From positions 1 through 11,919 of the forward strand of contig VXTA01000126.1 in the NCBI GenBank assembly GCA_009837685.1: a stretch of 11,919 nt of DNA, read 5' to 3'. This DNA is from Chloroflexota bacterium. Lineage in GTDB: Bacteria; Chloroflexota; Dehalococcoidia; Lucifugimonadales; Lucifugimonadaceae. How positions within the stretch are numbered: the stretch's first letter is position 1; each line of letters starts with the position of its first letter. A program made the translations under genes and the position numbers. The notes under the pieces were generated by a model. That model made no database searches and had not been told where the DNA came from. It saw only the letters and a list, made by a program, of their open reading frames with translations. This document shows, piece after piece, positions 1 to 6,133 of this stretch.

Positions 1-168
1 TAGGTGGTGTTGGCATTCAAATTTTCCGCTTGCTTTGACATCATGCCTCTGAGTTTATCGCACGCTCAAATTCCGAGTCGGCGATCAGCAAATGTGTGGA
101 TTGGGGTTTGTCCGTTTCCGCACAATGATCGTCATGTCCCACCCCTCATCTTCTGAGAACGTCGTCTC

Positions 169-2175
169 GTGAACATCAGCGCCGTCATCTGGGCGGGGCT
201 GGTTGCGTTGATGCTCGTTGCGTTCGCATGGGCGATGCTGCTGCAGATTCCCGCGGAAGCGCAGAGCAGACCTACGATCTCGCTCATCGCCGACTCCGAC
301 TGCGTGGTTGGAGGTCAGTCGGCCGGTTTCACACTGAAGTCCTCCAGCGCGTTGGAATCCTCAATCACAGTCCACATGAACTTCGGTCGCAACTATCGGG
401 TCATCGACGACGCGCTGTTGAATCACGGCAAGTCGGTCAATTTTCCGGCAGGGAGGACTTCAGTCAGATTCTCGATTTCCACCCGAAGCCCCGGCTCGGA
501 CGGCAAAGGATGGGATCACCCCGATGGTAATTACACATACGGTAGCGGAGACTCTGGCGATTTCAGCATTCACATATCATCCGGCTTCAAACATTACTCC
601 ACGGGACGAAGCTCCGCAAAGATCGAGGTGTACCACCCCGATCAACGAAGTTCGTGTCGGAAACCCGAACCGACTTCAACCCCGACCGACACGCCTACCA
701 GCACACCCACGAACACGCCAACTGCGACTCCAACTGCAACACCCACTTTCACGCCGACACCAACCCCCACACCGACTCCTACGCCGACAAATACGCCGAC
801 TCCTACACCTACGGACACCCCGACGCTAACGCCTACACTCACGCCCACGCCGACCAACACTCCTATCACAAGAAACACGCAAATCGACACAACGAACACG
901 CAAACCGACACGACGAAAGACACGTCCGACGACACGCCGCCACCGCCACCATCGCCTACGCCGACTCCAACTCCCAAAACCCAATCGCAACAACGCAACT
1001 CGCAGACGCAGAGCGCGCCGCCAGCTCGCAGATACAGAGATCCAACACCGACTCCAACACCCACACTCGATCCCGACGTTTGGACGAAACTGCCCGCCAC
1101 GGCTACGCATACGCCGACTCCCGCGCCGGGCGCTACATCGACTTTCACACCGACACCCGGAGCCACGCGTGATGTGCCCGAGCAGTTCATCGCCGACACT
1201 CCAACGCCGACTCCGACATCAGTTGCCGCGCTGGTCGCAACTCCCGCCGAATCTCCCGACACAGATTCGGTCGAAGCCGAACCTGCTCAGGAACTTGAGG
1301 CAACGCCCGCTGAAACTCCGACTCCGAAAGCGGAGGTCGTCGCAACGCCGAAGAGATCAAAAGCCGCGTATCAAGTTTGCGGGGTTCATCTAGCCTTTGC
1401 CCAATCCACGATGCGAGTCGGAGAATCCACGACGCTGACAGCGAGCCACTCGGGCACGACTGGATGGCGGATCATATTCAGCAACGGGAATTTGAACCTC
1501 GGCGAGCCGATTGTCGAATCGGCCGAACGAACAACGTGGAGCATCTTCGCAACCGAAGCAGGCACAGCCGCGGTTACGATTGCGGCGAGATGCAGGGACA
1601 ACGACGGCAGAGAGGTGGGATTCACAGCGACCATTCATGTTGATCCCGCATCAACAGCAACTCCGACTGCAACGGCGGAACCCTCGGTTGCGCCGACTCG
1701 TGAGGTCGAAGAGGTCAAGACACATCCCATCGTCTACCAGCCGACACCCGTGATCGTCGTGGCGCAGATCGCACCAAGCTCAACACCTGAGCCTATCGCC
1801 ACAGCGCGCGCCGCAACAATTGCGTACGTCCCAACTTCGACGGCAACGCCGACATCAACTCCCACACGCACACCGTCCCCCGATGTTGAAGAAAGCGAAC
1901 CGGTGGTCATTATCAACACCGAAGATCAGAATTCGGGTCCCACAATCATTGAACCGCCGTCGAATGTTCAAGACGCATCATCGACATCGAGCGGCATTTG
2001 GCAGTTGTGGATTCTGATTGCACTGACAGCTGCGTTTCTGATTCCGATCTACCTGATCTCGAGGCGGCGCAAGTCCGACGCAAGCGGCGGAACGGCAATG
2101 GTTGAAGAACCGATCATCGACGACGGCTGCGAGGATGCCGACGATCGATTGGTGATAGATAGGGTTTTGAAATAA
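169..2175 (+). CDS. Exported Thr/Pro-stalk surface protein with C-terminal membrane anchor
   Basis: 668 aa from GTG 169, the first start after an in-frame stop at 154-156; only a weak Shine-Dalgarno precedes it. Residues 5-28 are hydrophobic and followed by AEA|QS, a plausible signal peptidase I site near residue 31. Residues 33-160 form an unrecognised beta-rich domain. Residues 165 to about 395 are dominated by TP, TPT and PTPT repeats. Residues 401-493 look like an Ig-like/bacterial-Ig-type fold (VGESTTLTA...GTAAVTIAARC) with Cys at both ends that might form a disulfide. A second looser TP-rich linker follows. Residues 610-631 are a transmembrane helix followed by RRRK and a cytoplasmic acidic tail of about 33 aa. 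No LPXTG motif is seen. The layout fits a cell-surface protein held away from the membrane by a stiff, possibly glycosylated stalk, common in Chloroflexota. The ligand is unknown. Other frames give long low-complexity ORFs only because of the codon repeats. Confidence 0.9.
   Translation: MNISAVIWAGLVALMLVAFAWAMLLQIPAEAQSRPTISLIADSDCVVGGQSAGFTLKSSSALESSITVHMNFGRNYRVIDDALLNHGKSVNFPAGRTSVRFSISTRSPGSDGKGWDHPDGNYTYGSGDSGDFSIHISSGFKHYSTGRSSAKIEVYHPDQRSSCRKPEPTSTPTDTPTSTPTNTPTATPTATPTFTPTPTPTPTPTPTNTPTPTPTDTPTLTPTLTPTPTNTPITRNTQIDTTNTQTDTTKDTSDDTPPPPPSPTPTPTPKTQSQQRNSQTQSAPPARRYRDPTPTPTPTLDPDVWTKLPATATHTPTPAPGATSTFTPTPGATRDVPEQFIADTPTPTPTSVAALVATPAESPDTDSVEAEPAQELEATPAETPTPKAEVVATPKRSKAAYQVCGVHLAFAQSTMRVGESTTLTASHSGTTGWRIIFSNGNLNLGEPIVESAERTTWSIFATEAGTAAVTIAARCRDNDGREVGFTATIHVDPASTATPTATAEPSVAPTREVEEVKTHPIVYQPTPVIVVAQIAPSSTPEPIATARAATIAYVPTSTATPTSTPTRTPSPDVEESEPVVIINTEDQNSGPTIIEPPSNVQDASSTSSGIWQLWILIALTAAFLIPIYLISRRRKSDASGGTAMVEEPIIDDGCEDADDRLVIDRVLK
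660..1260 (+). repeat. Low-complexity Thr-Pro codon repeat region
   Basis: The DNA is made of short degenerate repeats of ACN-CCN codons (acgccgact, acacctacg, acgcccacg and similar), encoding runs such as TPTPTPTPT. Repetition is at codon level and the unit sequence varies, so this is a coding microrepeat and not a CRISPR or satellite array. Slippage here could alter stalk length between strains (inference). Confidence 0.85.
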
Positions 2176-2257
2176 GGCCGCTAACAGTTTTTGCCCGAAA
2201 TCCCATTGTGGCAACTGATATCCTGACACCAACGAGCCTCTATGGTTGGAGCGTAGA

Positions 2258-2452
2258 GTGCAACCGCAGAAACTTGCAAAGAACGACCAGAAACAAGAAA
2301 GGTCGGACGAACAAGACGCGCCGGAACCTCTCAAGGAGATACTGGTGGCTCTCGCCTTGTCCGTTGTCATCATAGCTCTCAGGTTCTTTTTAGACTGGGG
2401 TGTTTCCGACTTCTACGCCTTTTTCGACGGGTTCTTGGGCATCTTCCGTTAA
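2258..2452 (+). CDS. Small single-pass membrane protein, unrecognised
   Basis: 64 aa from GTG 2258, preferred over an in-frame TTG at 2246 because GGAG at 2248-2251 sits 6 bases before the GTG. Residues 1-24 are charged and hydrophilic (KNDQKQERSDEQDAPEP). Residues 25-45 form one hydrophobic helix (ILVALALSVVIIALRFFL), followed by an aromatic tail with several Phe. The stop at 2450-2452 lies 6 bases before the ATG of the next gene, which suggests translational coupling. I do not recognise the family; the coding call rests on the clean hydrophobic pattern, the Shine-Dalgarno and the tight spacing. Confidence 0.55.
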   Translation: MQPQKLAKNDQKQERSDEQDAPEPLKEILVALALSVVIIALRFFLDWGVSDFYAFFDGFLGIFR

Positions 2453-2458
2453 TTGTCC

Positions 2459-2893
2459 ATGCTGACACAGTTGCGGCGAAGATTCCGGCTGCCCTTCCGA
2501 TTGTCCTTCCGACTATCCATGTATATGGCCGCGGCTCAGCTCGTGGCGACCGGGTTCTGGGATAGCACAAGACATTTGGAGGCTGACAGCAACGAAGCGA
2601 TAGTCGCGCCGTTGCTCGCCTTGTGCGCTTCACTTCTGGGATTGGCGCTGGAGGAGGCAAAGCAGCATCATTCTCTGAACGCCAAGATCAACAGTTTCGC
2701 TCTTTGGTTCGTCGCCATCGCCAGCTCTTACTTCTGGTACGCATCGCTTTACAACTTAGGAGTAAACGAGACATTCAGCCATCTCAATATCTTGCTAGGT
2801 CTGCTTTACTGGTACTTCCCTATCGGCTTGACCGGGTTCATCGGATCGATGATTTGGAAGGTTATCGAAACCGTCAGGAACGAAGCGAGGTGA
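2459..2893 (+). CDS. Small multi-pass membrane protein, unrecognised
   Basis: 144 aa from ATG 2459; a TTG immediately after the preceding stop (2453) would add two residues. The N-terminus is basic, with a threefold arginine-rich repeat (RRRFRLPFRLSFRLS) that at DNA level is a short tandem repeat (ttccgattgtcc/ttccgactatcc). Hydrophobic segments lie at about 46-64, 80-100 and 109-133, giving three helices, with an aromatic-rich second one (YFWYASLY). There is no separate Shine-Dalgarno, so initiation may depend on translation of the upstream gene. No family recognised. Only the order of genes links it to the small membrane proteins around it. Confidence 0.65.
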   Translation: MLTQLRRRFRLPFRLSFRLSMYMAAAQLVATGFWDSTRHLEADSNEAIVAPLLALCASLLGLALEEAKQHHSLNAKINSFALWFVAIASSYFWYASLYNLGVNETFSHLNILLGLLYWYFPIGLTGFIGSMIWKVIETVRNEAR

Positions 2894-3186
2894 GACATGA
2901 AGAACCTGCCTCGCTTTGTTGAATATCCTCTACGCAATTCGTCGGAAACGACAGATTTCCGAGTAGGTTACGCACATTTCAGCGCGTATATTGCGCGCAT
3001 TTGCCGAATTCCATAGTAGAGTTGCGGCAACGTCAAGGCGAATCGCAAGATTCCCCCGGTTCGTTGAATGCGAACCCTATCGCTGGTCGAATGTCGGCCT
3101 GGCGCGTCCAATGCGCCTCCCTTCGTTCGACCAAAAGGGGAATGCCTTGACGTTAGAGACGTTGCCTGACGACGAGGGAGGCTCCC
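2894..3186. other. Intergenic stretch with small inverted repeats
   Basis: About 290 bases with no ORF I would support. It holds three short perfect inverted repeats: TCGGAAA/TTTCCGA at 2942-2962 (7-bp stem, 7-nt loop), GCGCG/CGCGC at about 2982-2998, and GGCGC/GCGCC at 3101-3117. None is followed by a T run, so none reads as an intrinsic terminator. The only supported signal is the Shine-Dalgarno GAGGGAGG at 3174-3181 for the next gene. Confidence 0.5.
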
Positions 3187-3465
3187 GTGCCGCGCAAAAA
3201 CCCCAACGCCGACGACAGCCCCGAGCGCATCGCGGCAAGAGCCTATTTCCGACAGCCCCGGCAACTCTCGGAGCATCCGAAGCTCTTTTCGGATTGGGTG
3301 CTCGCCTTCCTCCTAACGCCGGTCATCGGCGTGGTCGTGCTGGCCATTTGGGACTACGACGTATGGAAGAGATTCGCGAAGATCGTGTGGGGCGCAACCG
3401 GCCTGGTTCTCATCGTTGCGGTTGTTCCCATGATCGTGTCATGGGTCGCGTCATGGTTTTCGTGA
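3187..3465 (+). CDS. Small two-helix membrane protein, unrecognised
   Basis: 92 aa from GTG 3187, with a strong Shine-Dalgarno (GAGGGAGG, 3174-3181) 5 bases upstream that fixes the start. Residues 1-32 are hydrophilic and basic. Residues 36-55 (DWVLAFLLTPVIGVVVLAIW) and about 66-86 (IVWGATGLVLIVAVVPMIVSW) are two helices joined by a short charged turn containing DYDVWKRFAK. The C-terminus ends directly after the second helix (VASWFS). I do not recognise the family. It is one of a run of tiny membrane proteins here; about 58 bases separate it from the next. Confidence 0.7.
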   Translation: MPRKNPNADDSPERIAARAYFRQPRQLSEHPKLFSDWVLAFLLTPVIGVVVLAIWDYDVWKRFAKIVWGATGLVLIVAVVPMIVSWVASWFS

Positions 3466-3523
3466 CAACGCGCCGCTCGATGCGGATCTGGCGAGACAGT
3501 GTATCCGTGAAAGGAAAAGAACA

Positions 3524-3757
3524 ATGGGTTTCATCTGGGTTGGAATGTTTGCCTTCGGAGTGGCATTCGTCGTAATGGCGATCTTGCTGATTGAAGCGGC
3601 GAATTACTCCGAGAGTCACAGAGATGCGCTCATGCTGACAGCCGCATTCTTGAACGCCATCGCGACGGTGGTGGTGGCTGCAGCGGTCGTGTTTGAAAGC
3701 GAGAAGATCGTGAAGATCATCAAAGAGGGACGAAGCTCACGATCCGACGAGGATTGA
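3524..3757 (+). CDS. Small two-helix membrane protein, unrecognised
   Basis: 77 aa from ATG 3524, preceded by AAAGGAAAAG, a good Shine-Dalgarno. Two hydrophobic segments, about 3-24 and 36-58, flank a short polar loop (AANYSESHRDA). The C-terminal 19 residues are charged (SEKIVKIIKEGRSSRSDED) and probably cytoplasmic. It converges on the minus-strand gene whose stop lies 14 bases further on, with no obvious terminator hairpin between them. No family recognised. Confidence 0.7.
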   Translation: MGFIWVGMFAFGVAFVVMAILLIEAANYSESHRDALMLTAAFLNAIATVVVAAAVVFESEKIVKIIKEGRSSRSDED

Positions 3758-3771
3758 TCCCGTCTTACGCC

Positions 3772-3957
3772 TCAGTACCTGAATAGCAACGCGAAGACCA
3801 CTAGAAGCAGGCAGGCAAAGATCATTGCCACCATCAGGAAACCGCCCCATTCGTCGGCTGTGAACTTGCCGAACCACGAAGACCGCCACCTTTCGCCGAT
3901 ACGCGAAAAAACGTTGCGGCTTCCGCCCCGCTGATCTTCATACTGCTTGGTAGCCAT
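3772..3957 (-). CDS. Small tail-anchored membrane protein, unrecognised
   Basis: 61 aa from ATG at 3957 reading leftward; an in-frame GTG at 3981 would add 8 residues but has no ribosome-binding site. GAGG lies just upstream of the ATG with short spacing. Residues 1-37 are polar and basic (SRIGERWRSSWFGKF). Residues 39-60 form a single strongly hydrophobic C-terminal helix ending FALLFRY, so the protein is probably anchored by its C-terminus with the N-terminus in the cytoplasm. It is transcribed divergently from the cysteine-rich gene at 4005, with 47 bases between starts. Function unknown. Confidence 0.55.
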   Translation of the reverse strand: MATKQYEDQRGGSRNVFSRIGERWRSSWFGKFTADEWGGFLMVAMIFACLLLVVFALLFRY

Positions 3958-3968
3958 AACCTCGGATT

Positions 3969-3997
3969 TTACCAGATCCACGGGCTTGGACTAAACT
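3969..3997 (+). promoter_or_regulatory. Possible promoter for a leaderless transcript
   Basis: TAAACT at 3992-3997 resembles a -10 box, and TTACCA at 3969-3974 is a weak -35 at 17-bp spacing. A start site 6-7 bases after the -10 would fall almost exactly on the ATG at 4005, which has no Shine-Dalgarno, so a leaderless mRNA is conceivable. This rests on inspection only. Confidence 0.22.
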
Positions 3998-4004
3998 CGG
4001 ATGC

Positions 4005-4211
4005 ATGGAACACTATTACGTCGATAGAAACCCAACAATTCAAGGTATTTATCGGGTTCATCGAGAAGGATGCGACCGGCTTCCGAGCGTTGACAAAAGA
4101 ACCTACCTCGGCATGTTCAGAGATTGCCACGGAGCGGTGGAGAAAGCCGGCGAATCTTATCTGAGGGTGGACGGCTGCGCTCAATGCGCGCCCGAGTGCC
4201 GCTCGAGGTGA
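4005..4211 (+). CDS. 68-aa cysteine-rich conserved hypothetical protein
   Basis: 68 aa from ATG 4005. The pattern Y-R-V-H-R-E-G-C23-D-R-L-P ... Y-L-G-M-F-R-D-C41 ... A-V-E-K-A ... D-G-C58-A-Q-C61-A-P-E-C65 matches, from memory, a widespread small family of unknown function. Its members share a HxxGCxxLP motif near the N-terminus and a DGCxxCxxxC ending. The five cysteines plus H19 suggest a small metal (zinc) site or a disulfide knuckle; this is inferred, not shown. There are no membrane segments and no signal peptide. No Shine-Dalgarno precedes the start, so translation may be leaderless. A 233-aa open frame on the opposite strand is treated as a shadow because both + genes here look protein-like. 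Confidence 0.8.
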   Translation: MEHYYVDRNPTIQGIYRVHREGCDRLPSVDKRTYLGMFRDCHGAVEKAGESYLRVDGCAQCAPECRSR

Positions 4212-4364
4212 TGCGGCGGTGCGGATGTGGGGTCGCATGAGTACAATACGCTTTCGTCGGAGGGGTTCCGGTTCGGTTGATCCTTCATTGGCTGTCTCGA
4301 TGATTTGTCCGGTGCCCCTTCCACACCTGCTGAATACTGCCCACTGCGGAGATGTGTCGAGACG

Positions 4365-4574
4365 ATGAAGACCTACACCATCACGTTCAAAAACGGAACG
4401 ATTCAAGAAGTCAGCGCGGAACGGTATCTCGATATAGACGAACGCCTGATACTGCTTGTCGGCCATCAGGAAGTCGCACGGTACATGCGGGACGACGTTT
4501 CGGGGATCAAGGAATCGGACAAACTTCCCGGCCCTGTTTACGGCAACCCGAGCGAAAGACGAAAGCGCGGATAA
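4365..4574 (+). CDS. 69-aa soluble beta-strand-rich protein, unrecognised
   Basis: 69 aa from ATG 4365, where the sequence becomes protein-like (MKTYTITFKNGTIQEVSAERY). An in-frame TTG at 4305 would add 20 residues of uncharacteristic composition and was not chosen. The pattern is alternating beta strands: YTITFKNG, IQEVSAERY, ERLILLVGHQEVARYMRDDVSGI. This is the style of many tiny bacterial proteins that form a small barrel or sheet. The C-terminal 17 residues (PGPVYGNPSERRKRG) look disordered and basic. No catalytic motif is visible. The stop lies 34 bases before the proposed left end of the insertion sequence, so the IS did not interrupt this gene. Confidence 0.7.
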   Translation: MKTYTITFKNGTIQEVSAERYLDIDERLILLVGHQEVARYMRDDVSGIKESDKLPGPVYGNPSERRKRG

Positions 4575-4607
4575 CCGATACACTTCGTTCGGGGGCGCGG
4601 CCGGGTA

Positions 4608-4618
4608 GAGTCCACCCG
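4608..4618 (+). repeat. IS left-end terminal inverted repeat (candidate)
   Basis: GAGTCCACCCG is the candidate left end. It matches the reverse complement of 5616-5626 (GAATCCACTTG) at 8 of 11 positions. IS5-family ends often begin with GA(G). Confidence 0.5.
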
Positions 4619-4677
4619 TGCCGCGTCCCCGAATCTTCACTTCGACCGCGCCCGACGACGAGTCTGCCAACCTCTAT

Positions 4678-5526
4678 CTAGCGCGTCGCTATCACCCACG
4701 CCGCTATCTTGACGAAGGCTCCGTAGGTCTCGGCGAGCTTGCAGTACCGCGTCGCAATTCCTCTGAAGTGCTTGATGTACGAGAAGTAGTTTTCGATCAT
4801 GTGCCGCTTCTCGTACCGCTTCTCGTCGTGAGGTATAGGATGATCGACCCTGTGGACCCTCGACGGGATGACCGCAGAGACCCCCATGCGCCTCAATTCG
4901 GCGCGTATAGCGTTCGTGTCGTAAGCTCTATCGGCGATTATCTCCGACACGCCTTCCATATCCGCAATCAGCGACAGGAAATGGGGAGACTCGGCCGCAT
5001 TGCCGGGATGCACGGAGAAATCCACCAATTCGCCGGCATCGGATAGGACAGCGATCAATTTAGTGGTCAACCCTCCCATGCTGGTACCTAGCCCCTGCAG
5101 TCTTCTCGATGCTTCAGGGGTCGCTCCCCGCTTCAGCGCGCCCGCCGAATGCTGGTGGGCCTGGCTTATCGTCCCATCCACCATCAGAGTTCCCATGTCC
5201 AAATGCGGATAGAGATCCGAGAACATTCGGTCGAACACGCCCGACTCTTCCCATCGTCTGAACCGATAATACACGGTGTTCCAGTTGCCGAAGCGCGGCG
5301 GCAGGTCGCGCCACGGCGCACCGGTTCTCACCACCCACAGCATCCCTTCAAGCGCCATTCGGTTGTCATACCCGGTTCTACCCGGGTCCTCCTTTCTGCC
5401 GGGAAGATGATCGCGTATCAACTCCCATTGCGAGTCCGTGAGTTTCGTTCTGGGCCGCGCGGACGGACACTCTCCGCACATCAGCCCCGAATGTGTGAAA
5501 ATAGGGATTGGATCCTCGATCTTCAT
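4678..5526 (-). CDS. IS5-family DDE transposase
   Basis: 282 aa, single uninterrupted frame, from ATG at 5526, with GAGGT 8 bases upstream fixing the start. An internal Met at residue 16 is the alternative. Residues 28-100 match the N-terminal DUF4096-like region of IS5 transposases (LTDSQWELIRDHLPG, GMLWVVRTGAPWRDLPPRFG, NTVYYRFRRWEESGVF). Catalytic residues by position are D117 (LMVDGT), D199 (IIADRAYD) and E245 (RHMIENYFSYIKHFR), the canonical DDE triad with the family's IE..F..IK..R signature. Many IS5 relatives need a frameshift between two ORFs; this copy does not. It catalyses excision and insertion of the element through its terminal repeats. The extra N-terminus has two Cys (CGEC, residues 17-20) whose role is unknown. 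No truncation or missing key residue is visible. Confidence 0.95.
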   Translation of the reverse strand: MKIEDPIPIFTHSGLMCGECPSARPRTKLTDSQWELIRDHLPGRKEDPGRTGYDNRMALEGMLWVVRTGAPWRDLPPRFGNWNTVYYRFRRWEESGVFDRMFSDLYPHLDMGTLMVDGTISQAHQHSAGALKRGATPEASRRLQGLGTSMGGLTTKLIAVLSDAGELVDFSVHPGNAAESPHFLSLIADMEGVSEIIADRAYDTNAIRAELRRMGVSAVIPSRVHRVDHPIPHDEKRYEKRHMIENYFSYIKHFRGIATRYCKLAETYGAFVKIAAWVIATR

Positions 5527-5615
5527 TGGTTAAACCTCGTTGATGCATTGGGGAGATTCCCGTCGGGGCGGTGTTCGCTGAAACATGCCGCCTCGACGTT
5601 AAACTCCGGTTGAGT

Positions 5616-5626
5616 CAAGTGGATTC
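5616..5626 (-). repeat. IS right-end terminal inverted repeat (candidate)
   Basis: The reverse strand reads GAATCCACTTG inward toward the transposase start. It is the counterpart of 4608-4618. The adjoining TTGACT on the minus strand could serve as a -35 box for the transposase, as is common at IS ends. Confidence 0.5.
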
Positions 5627-5783
5627 TTCGTTTGGCCGACCCGCCTTCGAGCCGTCCCACCTCCTTTCAAGTCCGCCGCAAGACGCGCGGCTTTGAGGTT
5701 CGTGTGGTTGGACGTTTGAAGATGCCCGATCAGAAGATGACCGGGAAACTACGATGCGGATGGAAACCGCAAGCCGGATCAGC

Positions 5784-5803
5784 AGACGTTCGGCTGAACG
5801 TCT
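5784..5803. repeat. Perfect 8-bp hairpin with 4-nt loop
   Basis: AGACGTTC, loop GGCT, GAACGTCT. It is a fully symmetric stem with no following T run on either strand, so it is not a standard terminator. It could be an RNA hairpin or a protein-binding palindrome. Confidence 0.6.
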
Positions 5804-5823
5804 CCAAATGGAACAGCGCATGA

Positions 5824-5865
5824 GCGTTGCCTCGAACTTTCCCAACATTGAGGAAAGCGCAACGC
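5824..5865. repeat. Nested hairpin (7-bp outer, 6-bp inner stem)
   Basis: The outer stem is GCGTTGC 5824-5830 with GCAACGC 5859-5865. The inner stem is CTTTCC 5837-5842 with GGAAAG 5852-5857, closing a 9-nt loop. The asymmetric internal loop is 6 nt on the left and 1 nt on the right. No T run follows. Two nested perfect stems 20 bases after another perfect hairpin argue for structure over chance. Confidence 0.5.
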
Positions 5866-6052
5866 CACGAACGCGTTGAGAATAGCGGCGGAATGCCATC
5901 TTTTCATTTTTCACACTCCCCAAGTTGCATTGGGGCGACTCTCGAAAGAGCCTCCGTTACCGTGTGTCCGTTTCGCGTTCAACAACGAACACCATCCTCG
6001 CGTTCCTCCCATCAATATACAAGACATCTGCGGACGATGCAAGGGGTCAGCG

Positions 6053-6087
6053 CCCGGCTCGGAAAATTGCAACTCACCCGAGCCGGG
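6053..6087 (+). promoter_or_regulatory. Perfect 10-bp stem that overlaps a Shine-Dalgarno
   Basis: CCCGGCTCGG (6053-6062) pairs with CCGAGCCGGG (6078-6087) around a 15-nt loop. The 3' arm ends in GGG, which with the next bases forms GGGAGG (6085-6090), a ribosome-binding site 7 bases before ATG 6098. Folding would partly hide that site, the layout of a translational switch. The stem itself is unambiguous; the regulatory role is inferred. Confidence 0.4.
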
Positions 6088-6097
6088 AGGCGGAAAA

Positions 6098-6133
6098 ATG
6101 AACAAACCGCTTTCGCCGACCATTCACAGCTAA
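6098..6133 (+). CDS. Possible 11-codon leader ORF (MNKPLSPTIHS)
   Basis: ATG 6098 follows GGGAGG at 6085-6090 with 7-base spacing and ends in TAA at 6131-6133. The next hairpin (6134-6153) starts at the base after the stop codon. A short frame with its Shine-Dalgarno in one hairpin and its stop against another resembles an attenuation or uORF leader. The frame is also open upstream (to 5876), but that extension has no protein-like character. The peptide has no run of a single amino acid that would name a sensed substrate. Low confidence that it is translated. Confidence 0.25.
   Translation: MNKPLSPTIHS

Larger units (their letters stand above)
4608..5626 (-). mobile_element. IS5-family insertion sequence, about 1.02 kb, apparently complete
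   Basis: The proposed ends are GAGTCCACCCG at 4608-4618 and, reading in from the other end, GAATCCACTTG at 5626-5616. The outer 8 bases match at 7 positions, after which similarity falls off. These ends leave about 70 bases beyond the transposase stop and 100 bases before its start, and give a total of 1019 bp, typical for the family. Outward flanks are TA on the left and TT on the right, so I cannot show a clean target duplication. The exact boundaries are therefore provisional. The transposase frame is open and its catalytic triad is intact, so the copy may still be active. Confidence 0.75.

Noticed and set aside
660..1260. CRISPR-like or satellite repeat array
   Set aside because: Units are degenerate codon repeats without constant repeat/spacer structure and lie in frame within a secreted protein.
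642..1262. 206-aa minus-strand frame rich in Val-Gly
   Set aside because: It is the antisense of the Thr-Pro codon repeat; the VGVGV composition is a by-product of the repeat.
2991..3575. 194-aa plus-strand frame
   Set aside because: Arg/Pro-rich shadow composition; it overlaps the 92-aa membrane protein, which has a clear Shine-Dalgarno and two helices, and it runs into the next gene.
3969..4670. 233-aa minus-strand frame opposite the two small + genes
   Set aside because: No recognisable motif, and both + genes opposite it have strong protein character, so it is treated as a shadow.
5615..5923. 102-aa minus-strand frame between the IS and the hairpin region
   Set aside because: Arg/Ser-rich with no hydrophobic core or motif; it also crosses the proposed IS end.
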